DNA of 64,000 bases from Eunapius fragilis. Its lineage: Eukaryota; Porifera; Demospongiae; Spongillida; Spongillidae. The stretch is taken from contig OY811974.1 in assembly GCA_963681505.1 (NCBI GenBank), forward strand, positions 5,926,028 through 5,990,027, read 5' to 3'. The notes beneath the pieces were generated by a model. The model had not been told where the DNA came from. It ran no database searches and worked only from the letters and a program-made list of their open reading frames with translations. A program made the translations under genes and the position numbers. Below are positions 44,918-55,661 of this stretch, in pieces. Every line of letters starts with the position of its first letter. The stretch's first letter is position 1.

Positions 44918-45318
44918 TCTGTGGCCCATATTATTTTAAGTGATCCATTGAGTTCTTTCATCCCACTACCACCATAGTAGAATAAAATTGCCTTCTCGCA
45001 CAACCTATAGTATAACTCCTGCTTCCTGATTTTACATCTATGTGATGGAGGCGTAACCAAGTAGGGGTATACATGTGATGCAGAGGCGGCGCCTAATAAT
45101 AAAGCGAGTAAGAAACTAAATAAACGCACCCCCGCAACACCACTTACATGTAACGCCGATAGGGCTGATATGGGTGTTGAAGCCAATCATGTATAAGCAC
45201 CAAGGACATAGAACACTACAGCTATGCTTGTTCTTTTCTTGTGCAATTAGTTGCTTTGTAAGAGCCTTTGTTCTCTGTTCATTTTTCTTCTGTGCCTTCT
45301 TGTACTGCTCCATCCAAG

Positions 45319-45437
45319 TGTAAGATAATTAACGCATGCGCGGAAGATCCCGCGCACACCCTCGATATATAAGATATATTTTTGTGGATATGATCAGTTC
45401 TGATACCTGTGAGACTGTTGTATACCCGGCTCTTACA
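45319..45437 (+). repeat. gypsy-3 5' LTR
   Basis: 119 bp, TGTAAGAT..CTCTTACA. It has a CGATATATAAG TATA-like stretch at about 45363. It is followed by TTGGCATAGTCGG, a possible primer-binding site. Confidence 0.85.
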
Positions 45438-45452
45438 TTGGCATAGTCGGAA

Positions 45453-45971
45453 TTGGCCTCTAACCTGTCTCTTCTGGCAATGGCGCAACGACCTGTGCAT
45501 TTGCCGGACCCCTTCGACGGCGAGAAGACGAGCTGGCCAGATTGGGTGACTCACTTCAAGCACGTCGCTGCTATTAACAAATGGGAGAGTGCGGACGAAA
45601 AGTTGAAGTGGTTACGCGTTCGGTTGACAGGAAAAGCACAGGCTGCCCTTTCGCGGTGTTCTGAGGCTGTTAGAAACGATTATGGTGAGTGTATGAAAGC
45701 TCTGGCTAAACGTTTTAACCCCGACAGCAAGCGTGAGGTGTACATCGCGGAGCTACATGCGAGAAACAGACGCAAAGAAGAGGACTGGGCTACCTATGCT
45801 GACATTTTGAAGGGGCTCGCTGACAAAGCATACCCTGACCTCGAGGAGGCAGCGCGTGAGCGTTTGGCTCTGAACCAGTTCCTCGGGGAGCTCGACAAAC
45901 CACAGGTTGCATTTGGAGTTCGGCAGGGACGCCCGAAAAGCTTGGACGAGGCAGTTTCCCTGACAATATAA
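45453..45971 (+). pseudogene. gypsy-3 gag (truncated)
   Basis: An open 172-codon frame: LPDPFDGEKTSWPDWVTHFK, KLKWLRVRLTGKAQAAL, AKRFNPDSKREVY, then NQFLGELDKPQVAFGVRQ, ending DEAVSLTI and a stop. The CCHC knuckle and protease that should follow are missing. The gypsy-1 fragment retains those parts, which shows what was lost. Confidence 0.85.
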
Positions 45972-46082
45972 TTAGAGTCATATATTGGCAGTAGCCATGC
46001 ATGGTAAGCAGGCTCGAGTTAATGTTTCGCATGTAGACGCAGAGTTACCCACCAATACGTCTGCTTAATGCCGAAAACAATG

Positions 46083-47014
46083 CAGTTGTTCTTAAAAAAG
46101 GATTGAAGGTTGCCTGCATGAGTCAGCTGCATGAAGACTGTACTACCCAGAACTTCTCGGCTGTAACTGGACATATCCCACTGTCCCAAGGAGACAAGGA
46201 GGCCCTATGGAGCATGGTCTGCAAGGGGGGAGATCACCTTAACGATGGTGAGAAGGAACTCCTGTTTCATCTCTTAATGGAATATGCAGACGTATTTGCG
46301 TTTCACAGCGGCCAGATTGGTCGCACTAGCATTCTGAAGCATCGCATTGACACTGGCAACACCCCTCCTGTCCATCTTTTGCCTCGACGAATCCATCAGG
46401 CTCGTAGAGAAGAAATGGCAAAGCTGGTAAAGGACATGCTTGAGCAAGGCGCTATCCAGCAGTCGGATTGTCCATGGTCATCCCCTGTGGTTCTCGTAAA
46501 GAAAAAAAACAGATCAGTTAGGTTTTGCGTGGACTACAGAAAGGTCAATAGTGAAAATGCATATCCTCTACCTCGGGTGGATGACACACTTGATACATTG
46601 GCAGGGTCGAGACTTTTTACTACACTGGATCTGGCTAGCGGGTACTGGCAAGTGGAGGTAGCAGAAGACCAGCCCAAGACAGCGTTCACCACACCAGAAG
46701 GCCTTTTCCAGTTTCGAGTGATGCCCTTCGGGTTGTGTAACGCTCCCGCTACATTTCAACGCCTGATGGACAGAGTTCTCAGTGAACTGAAGTGGTCCAG
46801 TTGCCTCGTGTATCTGGATGGCATTATCATTGTGGGAACCTCGTTTAGCGATCATTTGCGTAATCTCGCAGGTGTACTCCAAAGACTCAGGGAGGCAGAA
46901 CTGAAGTTAAAACCATCGAAATGTAAATGGTGTCAGAAGAGCGTTACGTTTCTAGGGCATATTGTATCAGAAGAAGGCATTGCCGTGGATCCGAGTAAAA
47001 CAGCTGTTGTAGCA
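46083..47014 (+). pseudogene. gypsy-3 reverse transcriptase, catalytic box mutated
   Basis: A long open frame includes HRIDTGNTPPVHLLPRRIHQ, CPWSSPVVLVKKKN, RFCVDYRKVNSENAYPLPRV and TTLDLASGYWQVEVAED. FRVMPFGLCNAPATFQRLMD and the active-site box YLDG (46811-46822) follow. The second Asp of YxDD is replaced by Gly, which should abolish polymerase activity. The thumb (KLKPSKCKWCQKSVTFLGHI) continues to the MITE junction. Confidence 0.9.
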
Positions 47015-47185
47015 CACAGGGAAAAAATGCGCGGAATTATTTTGGAATCATTGCATGATATTACAGAGAATCACACACAAATCACACGCGTCAGATTTTC
47101 TATGTAAGATCTCGCAATGATTTTTCAGAAAATTAAAAAACCCTCTGTAAAATCAGGACTTGATTTCACACGTTTTTTCCCTATG
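47015..47185. mobile_element. 171-bp MITE inside gypsy-3
   Basis: Ends CACAGGGAAAAAA and TTTTTTCCCTATG, flanked by GCA on both sides (47012-47014 and 47186-47188). The RT/RNase H connection frame resumes exactly after it. The 3-bp duplication suggests a PIF/Harbinger-type mobiliser, but the evidence is slim. Confidence 0.75.
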
Positions 47186-47781
47186 GCAGGATGGCCATCT
47201 CACAGTCGAAGCGCGAAATGCAACAATTTTTGGGTCTGGCTAACTACTATCGGAAATTCATCAATAATTTTGCTGCCATCGCGAAACCATTACATCGTCT
47301 CACCGAGATGAATACTGACTTTAAGTGGACTGTCGAGTGTCAGCATGCCTTTGACGCGTTACGTGCATGCTTGATTTCTCCCCCTGTGCTCTCTTACCCA
47401 GATTATAGCCGGCGGTTAGTTCTGGACACTGATGCCAGTGATATTGGCATTGGAGCGGTCCTCTCACAGGTTGATGCCACTGGGTCCGAGGTAGTGATTG
47501 CATATGCCAGTCGTACGCTGAGTCGTCCAGAACAGCGTTTTTGTGTAACCAGAAAAGAGTTGCTAGCGGCCGTCGAGCTTATCCACCACTTTCGGCAGTA
47601 CCCACTGGGAAGGGAGTTTATTCTTAGGACCGATCACAGTTTAGTTTGGCTGCGTAACTTCAAAGAACCCGAAGGCCAATTAGCCCGCTGGCTAGAAAAA
47701 TTACAAGAGTATAGCTTTTCGGTTGTATACCGTCAAGGCATTAAGCACAGTAATGCAGATGCCCTATCACGTGTCCCCTGA
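47186..47781 (+). pseudogene. gypsy-3 RNase H
   Basis: It is open from 47191 and reads SKREMQQFLGLANYYRKFIN, VLDTDASDIGIGAVLSQVD, IAYASRTLSRPEQRF, TRKELLAAVELIHHF, LRTDHSLVWLRNF and NADALSRVP. The domain itself is intact, although the RT before it is not. Confidence 0.85.
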
Positions 47782-47799
47782 CGCCAGTGCGGTAGAGAA

Positions 47800-49151
47800 A
47801 GTCATGAAACAACACCCAAAGAAGATATCATTGAAGGAAGCGTGGCGTCATTACCCTGCACTTCCTATACTCCTCAATGGATGCGCCAGCAACAGTTAGA
47901 CGACTGTTCTATTCGGCCAGTGTATCAAGCTCTGGAGTCCAAACTGATGCTGTCAGCAGATGAAGTCAGGCCATGGAGCCATGAGAGCCGCTTACTATGG
48001 CAACAGCATACATAGTTGTATCTGAAGGATGGCGCGTATTGTGGAGGAGGGCACCAGGCGGGGATGAGGGAAAGTTGCAGCTCGTTGTGCCTGCTAAGTT
48101 GAGGCAGGACATTCTACGGAGCCTACATGAAGGGGCTTTGTCTGCACATTTAGGGGAGGAGAAAACGAGGAATCTACTAAAGGAGAGGTTTTATTGGCCA
48201 AGTTGTGCAGATAACGTAGATGAGTGGTGCTCATGTTGTGCAGTGTGCTGTTCCAGAAAGACCCACGCCCCCAAAAGAAGAGCAGGTTTGCAAACACTGC
48301 AGGTAGGGTATCCACTGCAAATGGTTTGCGTGGATATATAAGGGCCACTGCCTGAGACTGAGACTGGTGCAACGGAATTGTGGAACGCTTCAACCGCACA
48401 CTTTTGGGCATGTTGGCCACTTTCGTGGACTCTTACCCATCCAGTTGGGAGCAAAATATTCGTCGGGTGTGCTTAGCGTACAATTCAAGTGTCCACGCAT
48501 CGACTGGATTAACTGATGTTTGGAAGACAAATTAAGTTGCCAGTGGATCTGATGTACGGTACCACTCAAGGGAAGGATAGCAGTAATGGAGTACGTGAAG
48601 AATTTGAAAGATGGCCTTTTGGAGGCAAACGCTCTTGTTAGAGACATGCAGATGCGAAACAGAGCATAAAAGGCAGAAGAGCATCTATGACAGAAAGGTT
48701 CATGGAGAACCATATAGTGAAGGTGATCTCGTTTGGCTGTATACTCCAGCTGACCATCAGATCTGGACAGTCCCGGAAGCTGCACAGGCCCTGGAAAGGA
48801 CCCTATAAAGTGGTGGAAAGGCTCGGAGACGCCACCTACAAGCTGCAAGGTACTAGGGGAGGGAGACCACAGATCGTCCATTTTGACAGGTTGAAACCCT
48901 GTCCACTTAATGTCAGGTTAGCTAATGAACCTCGTCCGGAGCGTCCTCCAGCAGACAAAGTCGTGCCACCTACCCTCAAACCAGGGGAACAATGCGAGTT
49001 GCTAGAGGAGGATGAAGATTATGCAGCGCCCATGACCCCTCCAAATGAACTCCATGCCGCTGGACCTGTCGATCAACCCGCTCCCCAAAGGCGATACCCG
49101 GATCGAAACAGATGTCAACCTGACCGTTACGGACCATCCATCAAACATTAG
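47800..49151 (+). pseudogene. gypsy-3 integrase, core deleted
   Basis: The zinc-binding domain is present (ILRSLHEGALSAHLGEEKTR, RFYWPSC, CSCCAVCCSRK). VCVDI is then followed by a stop, and after a large gap GIVERFNRTLLGMLATF and VCLAYNSSVHASTGL remain, so the DD part of the core is gone. The C-terminus (RPWKGPYKVVERLGDATYKL, HFDRLKPCPLN) is open from 48687 to 49151 after a frameshift. Confidence 0.8.
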
Positions 49152-49162
49152 AGAGGGAGTAG

Positions 49163-49258
49163 TGTAAGATAATTAACGCATGCGCGGAAGATCCCGCGCA
49201 TACCCTCGATATATAAGATATGATCAGTTCTGATACTGTTGTATACCCGGCTCTTACG
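49163..49258 (+). repeat. gypsy-3 3' LTR
   Basis: It follows a GAGAGGGAGTAG polypurine tract. It lacks two short segments (about 14 and 8 bp) present in the 5' LTR and is otherwise nearly identical. Confidence 0.85.
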
Positions 49259-49419
49259 CAAGCATTAGCCTGGGTGAAGTCGCGTGTCGTGATCCACATT
49301 CACAACCATATCTAACACTGTGTTTGAGATGCCTTCATTAGTCAACCAGTATTATATTTTCACTTTGCTTTATTTGTAAGACTGCCTCGTCATTGGGGCA
49401 TGTCTGTAAGTTATCTCTG

Positions 49420-49905
49420 GCGTATCGGAAGTCTCGCTAGAGAGGTTTTGACCCCGACTATGAATTTAATTAAAATCCCGCGACCCTACCGTAGCTTCGC
49501 TCCCGATTATCGGATCGTCTAACTTGTTGCGGCAATCGATCTAGAAGTCAAAACTGAATAGTTTCTTTTTTGTTTCACGTCGTACAACCGCGTGGTTGTC
49601 GAGAACAAAAAATACTGCTGTCCTCGTTCCCCTTCCAAAAATAATGGGCGGGTCGTCTGCTACTTCTTCTTGAGAACTCATAACTCGGGACAGGAACACT
49701 TTTAAGATTGCACCAATAGCTTTAGAATTTGCTGGAGGACTCGCCTTAGTCGATGTTAGGCTTTGATACACAAAAGCCTAAAAGCCTATATACGGTCTTT
49801 TCAATTCTAATTAGAATCGGTACTTTTGCTTAATTAGAATCGGTTAAATGAAAGAGGGAAACCTGCGATGCAACAGTGATTTGGGTGTTAAGAAAATTAA
49901 GGAAA
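49420..49905 (-). repeat. Dispersed coding-like repeat A, copy 3
   Basis: The minus strand is open for 76 codons (49541-49771): STKASPPANSKAIGAILKVF, MSSQEEVADDPPIIFGRGTR, FFVLDNHAVVRRETKKKLFS. The block order corresponds to copy 2 (EEE..GPGTR). It is followed by hairpin H8. It is the best preserved reading frame of the family in this window. Confidence 0.6.
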
Positions 49906-50196
49906 CAAGTAAATAAAAACATTCTCTCTGAGAAAGTCGGTGGGATATAGGTTTTGCAGGCAAATAGTATACTGGTGTAAAAAGCAAGGAAGCAAGTTTT
50001 ATCAGAGGGGAAAATGTAATAGTCCTATATTTAGCACAGAAACAGCATAAGCCTTAGTCGATGTGTGCTAAATATAGGCCTATTACATTTTCCCTTCTGA
50101 TAAAACTTGTTTCCTTGCTTTTTACACCAGTATACTATTTGCCTGCAAAACCTATATCCCACCGACTTTCTCAGAGAGAAAGTTTTATTTACTTGT
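49906..50196. repeat. Hairpin MITE, copy H8 (almost perfect arms)
   Basis: The arms share the private string GCAGGCAAATAGTATACTGG and its complement, not present in any other copy here. The centre is about 50037-50061 (AGAAACAGCATAAGCCTTAG). Confidence 0.95.
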
Positions 50197-51009
50197 AAAT
50201 AACAAGGTAGATTGAACGCATCTGTTACCATTGATACACTTTTGAGGAGTGTGCAATGTCCAAACAACTTTTGATACGAGCCAAAATATGCCCACACCAC
50301 ATTATCAACATAGCACTATCACAAAATATACCTTAAATTATCGTCTTTCCAGCCAGCACGGCAATATAGGTACAAAAAGTAATATGACTTCAAATGTCAA
50401 ACAAAGGCCTGAAACACGCATTACGCTTGATAGGAGAGCTCTCCAAATCACCACTACATTACGCAAAACAACGAGATCTACCTGATGAAGCAAAAATGAA
50501 CAACAGAAGTCATACAGGAAAGTCGATGGAGGTACACAAAGACCCCGTGTCACGATTACGACCGAAAAACGAAGAATTTAAATATTTTTTAACAAGGCTC
50601 ACAACAAATATAGCGTAAAACTGTATTTTCTCACGCCTTTACTATCTTAGGATTCAACTTTGCTTGGCTGTTGTCGCACAAAATTCTACTGAATTTGACA
50701 AACTATTTAACTCTCCTCCGGCCTTTTCCAGCGATTTTGCACGTCTATTGGTGTGATTCTCACTAGATAGCCCTGTCCGCGTGCATTGCACAGAGAATAT
50801 ACGCGTGCGTAGGTAGGTTTCCAATCCTCTCTATATTATCTCCGGTACGGTTAAGAGCATTTTTTAAAACTAAAGGCATGAATAATCATTTCAGTTAGTT
50901 AACGACGTTTATAATTAGCCACTCCTATTTCTTAAATTTTTATTTACGGACGTTTGGGCAGTGAAATGCAGTGAATAATCCAATGAATAATCCATCCTTA
51001 TTTTTCCAG
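50197..51009. other. End of intron 3, nothing recognised
   Basis: There is no supported gene. The polypyrimidine and acceptor of exon 4 are at the end (TTTTTCCAG). Confidence 0.45.
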
Positions 51010-51276
51010 ATGTTCCAGACCCTCCTACAATTACATCACTGACGAGTACATCTTATGATCGACTTACAATAATGTGGAAAAACGTTAACTATACCAACTA
51101 CAGTGTCAGCATCAATGATAGCAGAGCCACATCTGTGCTCCTTGGATATATGGAATATCCATATCCGCAAACCTATACCTTCACTGGTTTGGAAAATAAC
51201 ACTGATTACACCATTAGAGTAGTTGCGATAAACTGCGTTGGGAATAGCAGTGTATCATATGTGACAGGAAGTACTG
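51010..51276 (+). CDS. Ig/FN3 gene, exon 4: fibronectin type III domain
   Basis: A 267-bp exon, phase 1 on both sides (TTATTTTTCCAG acceptor, GTGAGT donor). The domain reads VPDPPTITSLTSTSYDRLTI, MWKNVNYTNYSVSI, then YTFTGLENNTDYTIRVVAIN and NSSVSYVTGSTG. It has the classic FN3 Trp (B strand), the L..NT.YTI.V.A motif and end-proline start. One exon equals one complete module. Four or more N-glycosylation sequons support an extracellular location. Confidence 0.9.
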
Positions 51277-52140
51277 GTGAGTGAAATTTCAATAGTCAAT
51301 TCATTGTCATATATTACTACAGTGAATGAATTAAATTAGCAAAGCAAAAAAACTGAAAATGTGACTGCCTAAATCATACAATATGCCAATGTGTATTTAA
51401 AACCTAGCTCATTCAATATACCAGTTACATGTCAGAGAGAAAGAATCTCATCTTGATGAGCTTGCCTGCACATTCCATATCTGGTTATTCGGATATTACA
51501 AACATGTAACCATTAGAATTATTTAGAAAAATAGGTTATTGCCTTCAAATCCTATATACCACCAACTTTCTCTTAGAGAATGTATTTAGTTACTTATTAT
51601 TAAAGGGGTCTGACGACCTACCATTTAAGCAGATAAAAATACCAGCGAATGGCCTTAGCAATTGTGGATTGCCTTAGGGTTAATGTCGATCTCGTTTCCT
51701 GGTAACGGCATATCAGTAATAATTTACACTCTATGTTAACTCCTTTTATTAGCTACACGGTGCGAAATTATTTTACTACAAATTTAAACCATGCAATGCC
51801 TCTTATCATGGAATATATATATATAATTATATTATATATATATATATATATATGTGTGTGTAGTTTAGCATTTGGGAAGAGCCTAGACCTACATTCCTAT
51901 AAGAATCCGCCATAATAGGGCTGTTGGGCTCTCACGATGTATCGTGGTGGCCACTCTTTCATTCGTCTAATTATATATTCATAGCCGCGCAATATAACGG
52001 TTTTAATTAGTTGCATTATGAACGTAGCAACCAGTTGGATATACCCCTTCAGCGCCCAGCCCCTTTCGCTGTTCCTATTTCCCACTTAAAGATTACTATA
52101 AATAATAGGTGCCCCTCCCCCCTCGCCCCCTAATAAGATA
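51277..52140. other. Start of intron 4: half hairpin MITE and (AT)n
   Basis: A single right arm of the hairpin family lies at about 51538-51598 (CCTTCAAATCCTATATACCA..). An AT/TATA run is at 51818-51851. Nothing else is recognised before the LTR element. Confidence 0.5.
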
Positions 52141-52145
52141 CCTAA

Positions 52146-52474
52146 TGGCGGACTGACTAATTATCACCTCCTTAGTGTATGTTTGTATAATTACGTATTA
52201 GGGAAATTCCCCTGTATGGGTCCTTTGTGCGCAGGCCTCTGATGCCCTGCGCAGCAGCTAGCCTTTGCGCTGGAGAGGCGCTTTGTGTGCATGACAATCT
52301 CTGTTGTGTGTATGACAATGTCTTTTGTGTATGAGCATTTCACTATATATATGGTGAGGTGCTGTGTATTGATATATAGTCCGAGTGATATAATATCAAA
52401 GTGCCAAGAGTCCCCTAGTCGTGTCAGTTGGATCGTTGCGCTAGCGTACGTTAATTGGCGATAATCCTTCACAA
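52146..52474 (+). repeat. Gmr1-like element 5' LTR
   Basis: It starts TGGCGGACTGACTAATTATC and ends CCTTCACAA. GTGGTGGCAGCGCGGCG follows and may be the primer-binding site. A TATATATATGG stretch at about 52344 could be the TATA element. Confidence 0.9.
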
Positions 52475-52600
52475 GTGGTGGCAGCGCGGCGGGATATTCG
52501 TCAGTTAGGAAGCTGAGAGGACCCTAACGTTGAATTGGATGACCACACGTTCTGGTCGAGCGTATACTAGCGGAACGATCGGAAGACAGGCAGACGGGAC

Positions 52601-53289
52601 ATGGAGCAGGGGCTAACGGGAGTTGCGGAGCTCTTGAGGGCAATGCTTGAGGAGAGGAAGCAGAGAGAGGAAGAAGCCGCGAGGAGAGAGCGGGAGAGAC
52701 GTGAGCGCGAGGAGGAAAAAAGGCGAGCGGAAGAGGCGAGATAGTTGGAGAGACGCGAGCGTGAAGAGGAAAAAAGGCGAGCGGAAGAGGCGAGAGAGTT
52801 GGAGAGACGTGAGCGCGAAGAGAATAAAAGGCGAGCGGAAGAGGCGAGAGAGCTGGAGAGACGTGAGCGCGATAAGGAACTACGTACACATATGGAGTTG
52901 CTAGCTAAACTAGTAGAAGCGAAGAAGACGGAGTCTCCGGAGACTACTAGGGCCAGCGAAAATGAGCTTCGGGTGGTAAAGCTTACGGATCGAGACGACA
53001 TAGAAGCGTACCTCACGACGTTTGAACGGTTGATGGCGGCATATGGTGTTCCTCGGGCCAAATGGATTTTCAGGTTGGCACCGCAGCTCACGGGGAAAGC
53101 ACAACAGGCTTATGCAGCGTTATCGACGGAGGATGCTCTTATCTACGATGCGGTAAAAGCGGCCATCCTCAGACGTTACGATATAACGGAGGAGACTTAC
53201 TGCCAGCGTTTCAGGGCAGCTGTTCGGAGCAACGAGGAGTCGTATCGGGACCTTTCTATACGTTTGGCCAATAAGTGCTCAGAAGTGTG
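52601..53289 (+). pseudogene. Gmr1-like gag with repeated charged coiled coil
   Basis: ATG at 52601. The N-terminal helix contains about 3.5 tandem copies of an 18-residue unit (LERREREEEKRRAEEARE, 54 bp each, 52691-52890). A TAG at 52742-52744 interrupts the second unit boundary. The capsid-like part follows (DDIEAYLTTFERLMAAYGV, WIFRLAPQLTGKAQQAYAAL, RRYDITEETYCQRFR), which resembles SCAN-type gag. A stop at 53287 results from a frame change next to the 35-bp tandem duplication. Confidence 0.8.
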
Positions 53290-53293
53290 AATA

Positions 53294-53363
53294 CGGTTGA
53301 GTTGATAAAGGAAGCCATAATGCAGGAGCAGTTGAGTTGATAAAGGAAGCCATAATGCAGGAG
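53294..53363 (+). repeat. 35-bp tandem duplication in gag
   Basis: The unit starting GTTGAGTTGATAAAGGAAGC occurs twice in immediate succession. Because 35 is not a multiple of three, it shifts the gag frame. Confidence 0.95.
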
Positions 53364-53365
53364 CA

Positions 53366-54397
53366 GTGGCTGAACTCACACCGTCTGTTCGGGTGTGTGT
53401 GAAGGAAAGGAAGCCAAAGACAGCTTTGGAAGCAGGGCAGCTGGCTGACGACTACGCAGAGGCAAGGAGGCAGTCTTCTAAGGAGGAACAAGGGAATGGT
53501 GGGCCACCTCAAGGGACTAAGACGAATCATCAACCTAGCAAGGAGGACGATGGACCTTCACACTCCAGGGACAAGCGACCTTTCAAGCCGGGACAGTGGC
53601 GTGGAGACCATTCGTCTACTATCACCTGCTACAAGTGTGGGAAACAGGGGCATGTGGCCTCCAGGTGCCCCGAGAAAGCAATGTATTGTGTCAATGGGAG
53701 ACACTGCAACCCTACACATCAAAGAGTGGGACTGGTGGAAGGAAGAGAGGTGAAGGATATTGTGCTGGACACGGGGTGCTCTAGGACCATTGTCCACCAC
53801 AGCCTGGTACCTGAGAAGAAGCTGTTGACAGGGGAAGCGGTCACCATACGGTGTGCGCATGGAGACTGTGTGCTCTACCCACTAGCAAATGTCGACCTGG
53901 TAGTAGATGGAGTTCCACTGATGGTGGAGGCTGCAGTGTCCAAATCACTACCAGTGTCTGTCCTCCTGGGAACTGATGTGCCCAAGTTGACTAAGTTTTT
54001 CAGCAAAGTCCGTGGTGCCAGGCAAGGTGTAAACGAAGCTTGGATGGTAGTAACACGAGCTGGGGCTAGGAAGCAAGAGGAGGAAGAGAAAACTCTCCTA
54101 CAGAAGGAGAAAGACTCCCAAGTGATGCCGTCAACATTGGAGGCAGAACAGGCAGAGGCAATAGTCGTAGATCCTGGAGTTGCAGATGTGGAACATACAG
54201 AGATGCCACAAGGTTGCACCTTGGATGATGATTTGGTCACTGGTGGTCGATCAAAGGTGAAATTGACCAGAAGCCAGAAGAGAGCTCAAAAGCAGCAGTG
54301 GCACAAACCCAAGATGGGAACTGGTGCGCTGGACATCTCTGCAGTGGAGCTGCAGATGCTGCAGAAGGAGGACCCCTCTTTGGCTAAGTTGAATTAA
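53366..54397 (+). pseudogene. Gmr1-like gag C-terminus, zinc knuckle and protease
   Basis: The open frame reads CVKERKPKTALEAGQLADDY, a Lys/Glu-rich linker, a CCHC knuckle (CYKCGKQGHVASRC), then the protease active site IVLDTGCSRTIVH and LLGTDVPKL. A charged linker (EEEEKTLLQKEKD, RSQKRAQKQQ) leads to the integrase, which continues in the +1 frame. The stop at 54395 could mean a ribosomal frameshift site or a mutation. Confidence 0.85.
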
Positions 54398-54399
54398 GG

Positions 54400-55661
54400 T
54401 TGGGGCTGGAGAGCAGCAAGAAACCCACTACAACCTGTCAGATGGTCTTCTCAACAGGCTGTGGATACCTAAAGGGCATAATGCAGAGTTGGCTGTGGAT
54501 CAGCTGGTTCTGCCTACTCAGTGTCGGAAGGCCGTGCTCCAACTGGCACATGAGGTACCGATTGCAGGACATTTGGGCAAGAACAAGACGGCCAAAAGGA
54601 TCCTACGCAGGTTCTACTGGCCTACCCTTTACAAGGATGTAGAAGATTTCTGCAGAAGCTGCCAGGTGTGCCAGAGATTCTCCAAACAGAAAGTTGTTAA
54701 GGCTCCACTTATTCCACTACCTGTGGTGACAGAACCCTTCCGGCGAGTAGCAATGGACATAGTGGGCCCACTACCTAGGACCAAATCAGATAACCGGTAC
54801 ATCCTCGTGATGTGTGATTATGCCACCCGGTATCCTGAAGCTATACCAGTCAAAGCAGTTGATGTGGAACATATAGCAGAAGAGCTGGTACGGATATTTA
54901 CTCGGGTTGGAATACCGGAGGAGATTCTGACTGATCAGGGGAGTAATTTCACCTCGCAGCTGCTGTCAGAAATCTACCAGCTACTACATGTACACCCAAT
55001 ACAGACATCTCACTATCATCCACAGACAGATGGTCTTGTTGAGCGCTTCAACAAAACCCTCAAGACAATGCTGAGGAAGGTTGCGGCTGAGGATCAGCAG
55101 GACTGGGACAAATGGTTACCATGCCTTCTGTTTGCATACCGAGAAGTCGCACAGGACTCCACAGGATTCTCTCCTTTCGAACTTCTTTATGGCTGGGCAG
55201 TTCGAGGACCTTTGGACATCCTCAAGGAGACGTGGAAGGAACCGAAGAAGTGTAACGACAACGTGGTGTCTTATGTATTGGCTGTACAGCAGAAATTGGC
55301 GAGCATGTCTGAATTGGTGAGTGAGAACCTCAGTGAAGCCCAAAGGAGGCAGAAGGCCTGGTACGATCAGAATGCCCGCCAGAGAGAATTCAAGCCTGGA
55401 GACCTTGTGCTGGTGCTACTTCCTACTTCAGCGGGAGCCCTGACTGCGCAATGGCAGGTACCGTATCCAGTGCTCCACAGGATTGGTAGTGTGAACTACT
55501 TAGTAGATATGCATGATACTAGGAAGCGTGAGCGAACCTTCCATGTCAACATGTTAAAGAAGTGGAACACCCCAACGTATGGGAACTACTGGGCAGAGGC
55601 TTATGAAGAGGACTGGACAGAGGAAGTGGAGATCCCAGAATGGAGAGGGGAGGGGGGGTGA
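54400..55661 (+). CDS. Gmr1-like integrase (all catalytic residues present)
   Basis: The longest open frame (54489-55661, extending in frame back to about 54396) encodes a complete integrase. The H2C2 finger is LAHEVPIAGHLGKNKTAKRI, RRFYWPTLYKDVEDF and CRSCQVCQRF. The core has MDIVGPLP (D), LTDQGSNFTSQLL (D) and HYHPQTDGLVERFNKTLKTM (E). The C-terminal GPY-like part contains KPGDLVLVLLP, HRIGSVNYLVDM and FHVNMLKKW. No disabling change is visible. It runs directly into the RT frame, placing integrase before RT. Confidence 0.9.

Larger units (their letters stand above)
45319..49258 (+). mobile_element. Ty3/gypsy LTR retrotransposon (gypsy-3), internally deleted
   Basis: It is flanked by CAAG duplications (45315-45318 and 49259-49262) and has short LTRs starting TGTAAGATAATTAACGCATG. 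The order is gag, RT, RNase H, integrase. Protease and the integrase catalytic core have been deleted, and a 171-bp MITE interrupts the RT end. The LTRs differ by one substitution in the first half plus two small deletions, so the insertion is relatively young. It lies in intron 3 of the Ig/FN3 gene, same orientation. Confidence 0.9.
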
